From Hordeum vulgare subsp. vulgare (taxonomy: Eukaryota > Streptophyta > Magnoliopsida > Poales > Poaceae): a stretch of 64,000 bases of DNA. The notes below the pieces were generated by a model. It ran no database searches, was not told the DNA's origin, and saw only the letters and a list, made by a program, of their open reading frames with translations. How positions within the stretch are numbered: position 1 is the first letter of the stretch; each line of letters starts with the position of its first letter. The position numbers were made by a program, and so were the translations under genes. This document shows, one piece after another, positions 1-10,943 of the stretch. The DNA lies in the NCBI RefSeq assembly GCF_904849725.1, contig NC_058522.1, forward strand, positions 436,137,529-436,201,528. Direction: 5' to 3'.

Positions 1-185
1 GCACGGCGCTCTCTATGATTCTCTTTATTTGAGTCATAGGAAAGCCGTACTATTAAGAGGGGATCCATAGTGGAAAGGTTTGGGTGGAATCTATCTTTAC
101 ACACGCACACTTCACATTCTCCCTTTCCTTATCTTTGGAGCGGCCCTCGCCTATTCGTTTTGAGTATCTCTGCAAAATGGTCCCC

Positions 186-486
186 AGCGGTAGTACCGCT
201 GGAATGCTAGCGGTAGTACCGCTGCAGCCAGCGGTAGTACCGCCCCTGGTCAGCGGTAGTACCGCTCCAGGTGCTTTGTTCCACCTACCTAGCGGTAGTT
301 CGTGGACGGACCCTTTTGCGAAGACTTTCCCGGCGGTAGTAGTGCTTGTGCACTACCAAGGGGCCAGCGGTAGTACCGCTGGTGTTAGCGGTAGTACCGC
401 TGGAGGCCCAGCGGTAGTACCGCTGCATCCAGCGGTAGTACCGCCAGGCAGCGGTTGTACCGCTCCTGCTCAGCGGTAGTACCGCT
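186..486. repeat. Array of about ten 15-bp near-palindromes
   Basis: The unit AGCGGTAGTACCGCT or a close variant occurs at 186, 209, 230, 252, 366, 387, 410, 431, 450 and 472, with half units at 291 and 332. Each unit has 7-base arms that are reverse complements around one central base. Start-to-start spacing within the two clusters is 19-23 bases. The spacers differ, so the unit rather than a longer monomer is conserved. The array lies just upstream of the TATA box of the same LTR. Confidence 0.9.
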
Positions 487-531
487 GGAACTCGGGCAGA
501 GAGTGGGAAAACGGTCTGAATTTTCCTCCAC

Positions 532-540
532 TATATAAAG
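532..540 (+). promoter_or_regulatory. TATA box of the left-edge LTR
   Basis: TATATAAAG lies about 45 bases after the palindrome array and is followed by AT-poor leader-like sequence. In an LTR this would set the start of the R region about 30 bases downstream. The prediction is from motif and context only. Confidence 0.5.
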
Positions 541-1270
541 GGTTCTTCTAGCTGAGGAACCCGATCTCTTACCTCTCTAAGATCCATTGTTGCTCCCCAA
601 GCTCAAATGTGCCCGATCTCTCTCCCTAGCCAATCAAACTTGTTGATTCTTTAGGGATTGGTTGAGAAGGCCTAGATCCACACTTCCACCAAGAGAAAAG
701 TTGATTCCCCCACCAATCCCTTGCGGATCTTGTTACTCTTGGGTGTTTGAGCATCCTAGATGGTTGAGGTCACCTTGAAGCCATATTCCATTATGGTGAA
801 GCTTCGTGGTTTAGTTGGGAGCCTCCAAGCTTTGTGTGGAGTTGCCCCAACCTTGTTTGTAAAGGTTCGGTCGCCGCCTTCAAGGGCACCTATAGTGGAA
901 TCACGGTACCTTGCATCGTGCGAGGGCGTGAGGAGAATACGGTGGCCTTAGTGGCTTTTTGGGGAGCATTGTGCCTCCACACCGCTCCAACGGAGACGTA
1001 CTTCTTGTCAAAGGGAAGGAACTTTGGTAACACATCCTCGTCTCCATCGGTTCCACTTGTGGTTATCTCTACCCTTTACTTTGTATTTGCTTATGCTTGT
1101 GACTATATCTTACTTGTCTTAATAGCTCTCGTTGTTAGCTTCTATAGGGTTCACCTCATTGTCATATTATTTGTGAACCCGTATAGTGTTTACCTTAACT
1201 TGCTAAGATTAATTAAAAAGTGGTCGTTGTCTATTCACCCCCCCTCTAGCCAACCATATTGATCCTTTCA

Positions 1271-1942
1271 CGCTGGTACCCCGAGTACACAGTGGAGGAA
1301 CAGTACCGAGACTTCAACCAGAGCCAGTACATCTGCACTGTTAGGGTATTTCCAGACTACCCTGGAGCTGAGGAGCCAATCCATTGGTCCTATGGGTTGG
1401 GAGTCACTGTTGACATGGCAGTACAAGATGCTGCCTATTCAATGGTGACTATTATGAGAGCGAGACATGCACTGCTGCAGAATTCAGAGTTCTGCTATGT
1501 TCCGGCTTATCAGCCTGGTGAAGAGGGATACCTCAATGGAGTCTATTTTGATTCTTCTATGGAGGATCCACTACTGCAGTCCACTATTGAGATGCTAGAG
1601 AACAGAGACAGGGATGCTCGTGCTCTCCGCATGGAGCTTTATGCTACCTGTGCCCGTCTGTGGACGGCTTTGACGCAGCTAGCACCGGTAGTCCAGACAG
1701 GGTACGGAGATATGGAGATGTTGAACCCTGTTAGGACCCATCTTCTGGCCCACGTTGATTGGCCAGCTATAGGAGGAGTCACACCTCTTCGGGGACCCCT
1801 CTTACCACCAGTCAGGGGACCAAGGCCACATCCGTGTCCTTATGGATCCCAGGGATCTCAGGCTAGAGTGTTTCCTGATCCGCAGGTTGAGCTTCCAGGT
1901 CATGGAGGTAATCTCTATGAGATGTTCTATGCGGATGCCTGA
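1271..1942 (+). CDS. Extra ORF upstream of gag in the Tekay-type element (5' partial)
   Basis: This 223-codon open frame starts mid-protein at RWYPEYTVEEQYRDF and ends at a TGA at 1940-1942. No start codon belongs to it: the frame continues a few codons left only into the neighbouring LTR. Composition is that of a real acidic globular protein (many Tyr, Glu, Met) with a Pro/Arg-rich tail. Grass chromoviruses often carry an additional ORF of unknown role between the 5' LTR and gag, and the opening Tyr-Pro-Glu-Tyr resembles those proteins as I recall them. No catalytic motif is visible. The frame is uninterrupted although the downstream gag-pol is broken. Confidence 0.55.
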   Translation, partial: RWYPEYTVEEQYRDFNQSQYICTVRVFPDYPGAEEPIHWSYGLGVTVDMAVQDAAYSMVTIMRARHALLQNSEFCYVPAYQPGEEGYLNGVYFDSSMEDPLLQSTIEMLENRDRDARALRMELYATCARLWTALTQLAPVVQTGYGDMEMLNPVRTHLLAHVDWPAIGGVTPLRGPLLPPVRGPRPHPCPYGSQGSQARVFPDPQVELPGHGGNLYEMFYADA

Positions 1943-2285
1943 GCTGTGAGCGGAAGGATAGTATGGTAGTAGCCGTACGTTCATAGTCCTGCGTGACTTG
2001 TGAAGTATGCCTGTAATGTGAAATGAATTCCGGAGGCCTAGATAAATAATGTATAGGAAGCTTGTAAGCCTCTGATGTGTAGTTTCATAATTTCAGTAGT
2101 TTGCTCTTCGGTTAAGGTTGTAGTGAACTGTGTAAGGGTGTGTATGAACCATGGTGTATATATAGCAGTTGCTTGTTACCATGCTGTTCGGATATTCATT
2201 TCCGCATTCCGTGTGTTCAGTACATTCTTAATCCATGGCTAGTATTGATGTGATATTGGGCTAAGCTGTGAGTTTGTTTGTCAGG
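1943..2285 (+). other. Non-coding spacer between extra ORF and gag
   Basis: No open frame or repeat stands out. It separates the extra ORF from the gag start and is presumably transcribed leader of the element. Confidence 0.6.
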
Positions 2286-5200
2286 ATGGTGTTCACCAGG
2301 TTGAACCGTGCCCCTGGTCATGAGCAAGGCGAGGGTAGTCAAGCGTCGCAGGAAGACCTGCCTCACCCGCCCTCTCTGGCGGAAGTGATGCTTGAGGCAG
2401 AGAGAAATAAAAGGGAGACCAACCGACTGTTAGAGCGTATTGAGCAGAATACGACTCGTCAGCCTAGGAATGCTGCAGTGTCCCTCAACGACTTTGTGAA
2501 GCTGAATCCTCCAAAGTTTCATCATTCCGTCGATCCCCTCGACGCTGATGATTGGTTGTGCAGCATCTCACGCAAGATTCGCTCTGCGAATGTGTCTGAG
2601 GCCGACAAGGTGACCTTTGCGGCGTATTTTCTGGAAGGACCCGCCAATCTATGGTGGGAGAACTTTGAAGCTATGCGTCCCGCTGAACCAGTAGCCACAT
2701 GGGCAGACTTTAGTGCAGCCTTTCGTCTGCACCATATTCCAGAGGGCCTGATGGACAGGAAGAGAGAAGAGTTCTGTGCCTTCACTCAGGGCAAGTGGAC
2801 CGTGGATGCCTATAGCCGCGAGTTCGGTAACCTCGCCCGCTATGCAACAGAGGAGGTGTCTACTGACGCCAAGAAGCAAGCAAGGTTCCGTAAGGGTCTG
2901 AGCCCTGAGCTTCGTCGTGATCTGCCTCCACGAGTGTGCAAGCTTTCAAGCCCTGGTCAACAAGGCGATCAGTGCCGAGACTGGTCATACTGACTTCGAA
3001 GCCACAAGGAAGCACTCCCGTGACTTTGGCTCGTCTTCTGGTTCCACGTTTCCAAAACGCAGGCTGTGGGTTCCGAACAGTTCTCTGCCGCCAAGATACA
3101 CTCCAAGGCCATCCTACGTGGCGCCTCAGACGAATCAGGCCAACCCTCCAACAAAATCTTATGGTGGTCCAGCTAGCAATGCTGCACCACGTGCCAACCA
3201 AGTGATATGCTACAAGTGTGGAGAACCAGGGCACTATTCCCGTGAGTGTCCTCAAAATGTGGGTGCCAAGCAACCCGGAAAGTCCGTCGGGCAAGCCAAG
3301 TCGGGCAAAGCTTACTATGTGAAGCCAACTCCTGCATGTGGCCGTGTGAACTATGTGTCAGCAGAAGAAGCTGCAGAGGATCCCGACGTCATGCTGGGTA
3401 CGCTTCTTGTTAATCATCACCCAGCGTCTGTTCTCTTTGACACTGGGTCTTCTCATTCCTTCATTTCAGAAAGTTATGCACAGTTGCATAACATGTCTTT
3501 TTGTGATATGCCAATTCCATTGGTTGTCCAAACTCCTGGTAGTAAATGGCAAACCTCTAGGATAACCTATGACAATGAAATTCTAGTAGATAGGCTAGTT
3601 TTTCTAGCCTCATTGATAGCATTGAAATCTTCGGATATTAATATCATCTTGGGCATGGACTGGATGTCAGCTCACTATGCGAAGATTGATACCCATTCTA
3701 GAAATGTCCAGCTTACCCATCCCTCGGGTGAGATAGTAAATGTCTCTACTCGAGTTGCCAAATGCCAACTTTATTCCCTAAATGCCAACCCTCTTCCGGA
3801 AATTGAAGACATTCCGGTAGTCCGTGACTTCACGGATGTTTTTCCAGAGGAACTGCCAGGAATTCCACCTGACAGAGATGTAGAGTTCGTGATAGATCTT
3901 GTTCCGGGAACTGTCCCAATAGCCAGAAGACCATATAAGATGGCACCCCTGGAGCTAACCGAACTTAAGAAGCAACTAGATGAGGCCTTGAACAAAGGTT
4001 TCATTCGTCCTAGCTCTTCTCCTTGGGCTTGCCCCGTCCTCTTCGTCAAGAAGAAAGACGGAACGGATCAGATGGTTGTAGATTACCGACCAGTTAATCT
4101 GGTCACCATAAAGAACAAGTATCCGCTCCCCAGGATCAACGACCTGTAAGATCAGCTCGCTGGATCCTCAGTCTTCTCCAAAATGGATTTGAGGTTGGGA
4201 TACCATCAAATCAAGATCAAGAACGGGGACATTCCAAAAACGGCTTTTGTTACTCGTTATGGCCAATACGAGTACACCGTCATGTCCTTCGGTTTAACCA
4301 ATGCCCCAGCCACCTTATCTCGTCTGATGAATTCAATCTTCATGGAGTATTTGGATAAATTCGTCATGGTATACCTCGATGATATTCTCATCTACTCGAA
4401 GAACGAACAAGAACATGCCGAGCATCTAAGGCTGGTATTGATGAAACTTCGAGAGCATCGCCTTTATGCCAAGTTTTCAAAATGTGAATTCTGGTTACCA
4501 GAAGTGACCTATCTGGGTCACGTAATCTCTGGTAAGGGTATTGCTGTCAATCCCGAGAGAGTTCAAGCTGTCCTTGATTGGACTCAACCTGAATCGGTTA
4601 AGCAAGTTAGGAGTTTTCTTGGTCTAGCGAGCTATTGTCGCTGCTTTGTCGAGAATTTCTCCAAGGTTGCAAAGCCTCTAACTGAACTGCTCAAGAAGGA
4701 TAAAAAGTTTGAGTGGACACCACAGTGTGAGCATAGTTTTCAGGAACTGAAAAGACGCCTGACTTCCGCACCTGTGTTGCTACCACCAGATTTTTCTAAG
4801 GATTTTGTTATCTGTTGCGACGCCTCGCGTCAAGGATTAGGTTGCATTCTCATGCAAGATCGTCATGTGATCGCATACACATCTTGACAGTTGCGTCCAC
4901 ATGAGGATAATTATCCCACACGTGACCTTGAGCTTGCAGCTGTGGTCCATGCACTGAAAACCTGGCGACATTACCTTCTGGGTAATCGTTGCGAAATATC
5001 CACTGATCACCAAAGTCTGAAACATATCTTCACCCAGCCGGATTTGAATCTCAGGCAAAGACGATGGGTTGAGTTGATCTCGGATTACGACTTAGGGATA
5101 ACTTACACCCCGGGGAAGGCCAATGTTATGGACGATGCACTAAGTCATAAATCTTATTGTAACAATTTGATGCTACAACAAGGTCAACCACATCTCTATG

Positions 5201-6756
5201 AGGACTTTCGGAAGTTGAATCTTCATATTGTTCCTCAAGGATTCCTTTCTACCCTGGTGGCGAAGCCTACTCTTAAGGATCAAATTATAGCTGGCCAAAA
5301 GCGTGACAAGGGTATATCACGGATCAAGGAGAATATTTTCAGCGGAAACGCTAAAGAATTTTCCATGAACGATCAAGGTGTTGTGTTCTTCCGGAATAGT
5401 CTAGTGGTTCCTAAGAACCCACATCTAAGGCAGTTAATCCTTAAGGAGGCTCATGATTCTCCTCTCACCATTCATCCCAGTAGTACTAAGATGTATCAGG
5501 ATCTACGCCAGAGGTTCTGGTGGACTAGGATGAAGAGAGAAATTGCTGAGTTCGTTGCTAACTGCGACGTTTGTCATCGAGTTAAGGCAGAACATCAAAG
5601 GCCTGCTCGCACCCTTCAACCTCTAGCTATTCCTGAATGGAAATGGGATAAAGTTAGTATGGATTTCATTACCGGATTTCCCAAGACCAAGAAAGGAAAT
5701 AATGCTATCTTTGTGGTCATTGACCGTATTTCCAAAGTGGCTCATTTTCTTCCTGTTCGTGAGAGTATAACAGCTAGCCAGCTAGCAGAGTTATATATCT
5801 CCCGAATAGTGTCTCTTCATGGTGTTCCCCTGGAGATTAACTCGGACCAGGGAAGTATCTTTACTTCTCGCTTCTGGGAAAGTTTTCAGAATGCCATGGG
5901 GACTCACTTATCTTTTAGCACTGCTTTCCATCCTCAATCAAGTGGTCAAGTAGAAAGAGTGAATCAAATCCTAGAAGATATGCTCCGATCTTGTGTTATA
6001 TCATTCGGTATGAATTGGGAGAAGTGTCTTCCATTTGCCGAATTCGCTTATAACAATAGTTATCAATCAAGCTTGGGCAAAGCTCCCTTTGAAGTTCTCT
6101 ATGGACGAAGATGTCGAACACCTCTTAATTGGTCAGAAACCGGAGAGAGGCAACTCTTTGGCCCGGATATGATCCAGGATGCAGAAGAGCAGGTTCGCAT
6201 TATTCGTGAAAAGTTGAAAACAGCCCAGTCTCGTCAAAAGAGCCAATATGATCGTCATCATAAGGCTGTGACCTTTGAAGTTGACGAGAAGGCTTACCTT
6301 CGGGTTACACCTTTGAAGGGTACCCATCGATTCGGTATCAAGGGCAAGTTGGCTCCTCGTTACATTGGTCCTTTTCACATTCTTTCCAAACGAGGAGAAG
6401 TTGCCTACCAGTTGGAACTTCCTCCGCATCTTTCCAAGGTTCATGATGTCTTCCACGTCTCGCAACTGAGGCGTTGCTTTTCGGATCCTATCAGTGAAGT
6501 GGACCACGAAATGCTTGATCTCCAAGATAACCTTTCATACCGAGAATACCCCGTGCGTATTCTTGATCAAGCTGAGCGTACCACTCGACGTCGAAACCTC
6601 AAGTTTCTTAAAGTTCAATGGTCAAATCCTTCTGAAAAGGAGGCAACTTGGGAAAGAGAGGATCGTCTCCGACTTGAGTATCCTGCGTTATTCCCGACGA
6701 CTTCTAAATCTCGGGACGAGATTCCTTTGAGTGGGGGTGAGTGGTCACATCCCTGA
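2286..6756 (+). pseudogene. Broken Gypsy gag-pol polyprotein with chromodomain
   Basis: The gag (from ATG 2286; MVFTRLNRAPG) contains the conserved tract from KLNPPKFHHS to [14 protein letters not shown]. The frame then shifts by one base near 2930. The next frame has a CCHC knuckle [14 protein letters not shown] (about 3208-3249), protease DTG (3439-3447) and RT with YLDD (4372-4383). RNase H follows, then integrase with an HHCC finger and D,D35E at 5662, 5845 and 5953, then a chromodomain-like end (about 6540-6700). Lesions are the frameshift near 2930, TAA at 4147-4149 inside RT, and TGA at 4885-4887 in RNase H. Some active-site neighbours are also changed (NSDQG, MDDALSHK). Catalytic residues are otherwise present. 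The last codons run into the 3' LTR. It cannot make a full polyprotein. Confidence 0.93.
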
Positions 6757-9700
6757 CACCTTAAGCAAGTTAGTCTTGTGCTCATGTCTTCTTTGCATTG
6801 CATCTAAGAAATTTTCAACAAGAACAAAGAAAGTGGTGAAGGAAAACTCAAACCCTAGCCACTTCTTTAAATAAAGGAAATCTCAAACTAGTTAAAATCA
6901 ATGAACCCAAAATGGCCTCAAGAAAAGTTCAATCTTTCTGATAAATCATGAAAGTAAATGAGCAATGAAGAAAACCTTTTTCTTGACACTTTAAGCATTT
7001 TAAATAAATGCAAAAAACTACTGGTTTCAAGTTTTAAATTTGAAATCAGAAACTTTAAACTTTCAAAAATGTGGAAAACTTTAGGAATGGTTGGAAATAT
7101 TCCAACAAATATTCTAGGGTGCTTAACATAGTTTTTACAAATTATTTGGGAGCTGAAATAAATAGTAGATCAATGTCAGCAATTAAAACAGAAATAAAAT
7201 AGAAAGAAATGGGAAAAACCTTACGTGATGCTTACGTGGCCCAGCCCAGCTCCCCTGTCGTCTTCCTCCTCGCCAGTAGGAGCAGGAGGTGGCCGCCGCG
7301 TCGCCGCGCGCCTCCACGCACCTGTGCGCCTGCCTGGCCGCCGCTTCGCGCTGGCAAGCACAGGGATAAGCTCCTCGAGCCCGTCCCTATCCATCCCCGT
7401 TCTCATTCTCCCCCTCTGCCTCGTTTCTTTCTGCCTCCATTGGAGCCCGAGCAGAGCTCGAGCTCGCCGTCGTTCTAGCCTTCCCTCCTTCCTTCTGAGC
7501 CGCGCAATAGCTCCACTGCAACTCCCTAAAGCTCCCTAGCCACGAGCCCGACGCCCAGATGCAGTGAAACGACGAGAAGCAGTCGTCTTCTTCCTCGGGT
7601 CACCAAAGTTCGTCGCCGGCGTTCTCCCTCTCCAGGCCGTCCCCAAGCAAACTAGCGCCACCACTGCACTCCTCGTGAGCTTGCGCTTCTTTCCCCCCAA
7701 GATCTCCCCGTCGATCCCCTCCTCTAGGCCTAGTTCCACCGGAGCCCGATGAGATCTGCCGCAAGAGCTCGTCGCCGGTAGCCCTCCGGTGATCAGCTCG
7801 TCCATCTGAGGCCACCAGTAGCTTCACGCTGTCGCGTAGGTGCTGTAGGAGCTGAGACCCATGCGTAGTTCCCTCTGTATCAAAGACCCCGATGACGCCC
7901 GAGCCTTGGCCGCCGCCAAGCTCATCGCCGGCGTCATCTCCAGCCAGATCAGCCCCGGCTAAGTGCAGAAATGGAACCGCGGGAGAAGTGTCGTTCTTCT
8001 GGTGCTCTCCACGCAGCATTTGGCCCTCTGTGCGCCGTTTCTGAGCCCCCCCCCCCGACGTTCTGGTGCTCGCCAGAGGCTCCCCGCCGGCGAGGACGAC
8101 CTCGCCGCCGGTGGATCTCAGCTGGCCTGAGCCACCAACGGGTGGGGCCAGCCTCTGGATAGTTTAGAGATAATAAAAATAAATCAGATAAATTAATAAG
8201 ATACTCACATGTGGGTCTAGTGAGTTTAATTAACTAAATAAGATTAATCCTAATCTAAAATTGACCAGAGACACTGACCAGTGGGTCCCACTGGTTAGGT
8301 TTGACTTTCAACGGCCAGTTGGATCTGCTGATGTCATGCTGATGCAGTAAAAGGATTTTCCAGTATAAAAATATATCTAGAAATGTTTAAAACTTCTAAA
8401 ATTCATAGAAACTAATCTGTAACTCCAATGAAAATAATTTATACATGAAAAAGTATCAGAAAAATTCAAGGAATCTGAAAATGTCATTTTCAAACATGTT
8501 TGAAAATGTTACAGAACCCAAATATGTAGATTAATGAATAAGTCAATTCTTATAAATACTTTATAAATGGAATTTGGAAAATTATTTAAATTTCATTATG
8601 AATGACATGATCAAACACTGTTCTAATTACAAACCAGCAACTTAACATGTCATCCCATGCATGTTAACCTCAAGTTGATCTGAGCATCAGGTCGAATCAA
8701 TTAAAACGGTATCCGAGAATACCTCGTTTGAAGTGTTATTTGAATTTGATTCAAATCAACTTCAAACCTAATACATGCTAGCTATATTAGTTTATCACCT
8801 TGCATTCTCATGCCATGCTCATGCATCATCTTGATTGCATATGATTGTTACTGATTGTTGTCATTCATTTCGGTAGGCTCCGCACCCCCGGATTCCACCG
8901 AATATCCGTTTGACGGATATTGTCACTCCTGTGCGCAACAAGGCAAGCAACCATTTTGATCATCCCGATAAATCCCATGTTCTTGCTCCTGCACTTGTTT
9001 ATTGCATTAGGATCAAATGCTTCAACTGCTTTTGCCACGTTAGTTGAACCCACTTCCTTTGCATGACCTATCCTTGTCACAGTAAATAGCCGAACCTTGC
9101 AACCTAGCATACCTGGTAGTTGCTTGAGCCATGATATGCCTTATCCTACTATGCATGCTATGCTTAGAGTTTTGTATGGTCTGTCATCTGGGAGATGAAC
9201 AGAATTGTGAGAATGCGTTCGGTAAGCAAAGGTTGGGTGTTGAATCTGATTTGGTAAAGGTACCGGTGAAAGGCTGTGTAGGAGTACATGGCGGGTTGTT
9301 TCATTGGAACCGTCCTTAGGAACTGAGTTCCGTGTATGTAATCCAAGACTAGATACTACCACATGCTGGGCCCTGAAATATGACCCCGCTCGTCCTATTA
9401 ATCGCTTAGTACTCGGTCCAGGAGTTGCAAGTAGTTTCTAGTGTTTATAGTAATGCTGGAGGCCGTGCATGGTGCTGACCTGCGAGGTGGGCCGTGATGC
9501 GGTAGGCAGTGGCACGGTGTACCAAGTGGCACCCGGATGGTGGGCTTGGGAACCCTGCGCACATCGTTTGAGGCCGTGGCGGAAACCTCGGCCGGACTTC
9601 CGTATGGGTTACTCTCAGATAGGCGATAAACCTGGACTAGGTACTAGTGTGGTTAACGGTCGTGGCCGATTCCCTCGCTAGGCTTCCGCTTGAAGGTTGC

Positions 9701-10943
9701 CGAGGTGCATGACGTGCACATGCCGATAAGTGGCGAGAGCGTGTGTGACGAAGTACACCCCTGCAGGGTTATGATCTATTCGAATAGCCGCGTCCGCGGA
9801 TATGGACTACTTGGAGACATATGTTGTTCATAGATAACTTCAATGGCTACTCATAAAATTGTCAAGATAAGCGTGAGTGTCGTGGACGGCATTTCCGTAT
9901 GGAGACGGAATGATTCCACGATGGTGTATTGTTGTGGTGTTAGTGGACTCGTGTGCGAGAAATCAAGTTGTAAAAATTATTTAAAAATGCAAGTTGTCTA
10001 GCCACGAGTCAAATGCTGGCTTTCCGCATGAAACCCCACCATACCTTGTTGATACTTTGCATGAGTAGTTAGTTATCCTAAAGTCTTGCTGAGTACCTTC
10101 GTACTCATGTTTGCTTAATAATTGTTGCAGAGGTTGCTAATGACCCTAGTGGAGGGTTCTTCGTAGACATCGACGACGACGAGTAGCTGGTGTCCCAGCT
10201 ACGATCTGGCCCTATGTTGGATCTGTAGTATAGTCAGGCCATGTGCCTTCTAGTTGCACGTGCCTGTACTCAGACAGCTTTAAACTCTTCCGCTGGCTTG
10301 TAACTGAATGACTGCTATTGTGGGTCGTGAGACCCTTAATGTGTAGTATTATGTATGTGGCTCTTCCGAGCCTCTTAAATAAAGCTTGTATGTTTATGGT
10401 TATGTTGTGATGCCATCGATGTATCTATACATATCGGTATGGCATGCGTACGTGTGTCGTACTTGATATGTATGGGGTTCGATTACCTAGTCGTGAACTT
10501 TAGTAGCACTCCTTACAAGGAAATGCCCCTTTGTGATCCAACGAGCCTTGGTAGTTCGCTACTGCTCCGGGCACATTGGTTGACCGACATGTGTCCTTCT
10601 TAGCTGCTGTGTCTGTCCCCTTTGGGGAAATGTCACGCGATGTAATGGAGTCCTTGTAACTTGCTACGACTTGCCTACACTCGCTGGTGACCGACACCTG
10701 CTTTGTTGGGTCATGTATGCCTGTCCTTGTGCGGTACTGCCACTTTGGTTTGTGACTAGACTTGTCGATCCGGGTTCTTTGACATTGGAATGCTAGCGAC
10801 ACTATTGCATACGTGAGTCAAAAGACGCAAACGGTCCCGGCTAAGGTAAGGCTGCAGCCTTGGAGTTAACCGTGCGTGAGACCGCAAAGAGATGCGATGT
10901 GTTACAGGCTGGATTCCTATGACTTAGGATCGGGGTCCCGACA
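6742..10943 (+). repeat. 3' LTR of the Tekay-type element, about 4.2 kb
   Basis: A purine-rich tract (TTTGAGTGGGGGTGAG, 6726-6741) precedes TGGTCACATCCC, and the far edge reads GGGGTCCCGACA. The LTR includes an A-rich section with little coding signal, a GC-rich CpG-dense section (7230-8160), and a conserved block near 9740-9960 shared with the solo LTR at 13736-18993. An AATAAA at 10378-10383 could be the polyadenylation signal. With no 5' LTR to align, the exact ends are inferred from TG...CA rules and could be off by a few bases. Small ORFs in it are not genes. Confidence 0.65.

Larger units (their letters stand above)
1..1270 (+). mobile_element. 3' part of an LTR from an unassigned LTR retrotransposon
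   Basis: The stretch has no credible protein. It carries a palindrome array (186-486), a TATA box (532-540), a transcribed-leader-like stretch, and ends in a C-rich motif (about 1236-1245) followed by ...GATCCTTTCA at 1270. That C-rich ending is common at the 3' edge of grass LTRs. At 1271 the sequence changes abruptly to an open frame of a Gypsy element, so the LTR probably lies inside that Gypsy as a nested insertion. The left end is outside the window. Superfamily is uncertain; a SIRE-type Copia is one possibility. The orientation comes from the TATA box and the CA end. Confidence 0.55.
1271..10943 (+). mobile_element. Tekay-type Gypsy chromovirus, 5' end cut off
   Basis: The order is extra ORF (1271-1942), gag-protease-RT-RNase H-integrase-chromodomain (2286-6756) and a 4.2 kb 3' LTR (about 6742-10943). 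Integrase upstream of an end domain similar to a chromodomain, together with the pol order, places it in the chromovirus branch of Ty3/Gypsy; the sequence style is that of Tekay/Del elements. The 5' LTR and primer site are missing because the element is interrupted at 1270/1271, probably by insertion of the left-edge LTR. The missing part may lie left of the window. The right edge ...GGGGTCCCGACA at 10943 abuts internal sequence of a different Gypsy. Confidence 0.8.

Noticed and set aside
84..479. 131-codon plus-strand ORF rich in Ser-Gly-Ser-Thr-Ala and Ala-Val-Val-Pro
   Set aside because: It is translated palindrome array; the repeated DNA keeps the frame open by composition.
760..1262. Overlapping short ORFs in the left-edge LTR
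   Set aside because: They lie downstream of the LTR TATA box, have no domain, and match the usual non-coding LTR sequence.
7209..8162. Several GC-rich ORFs on both strands
   Set aside because: They are in the GC-rich section of the Tekay-type 3' LTR; overlapping frames of similar length on both strands indicate composition, not coding.
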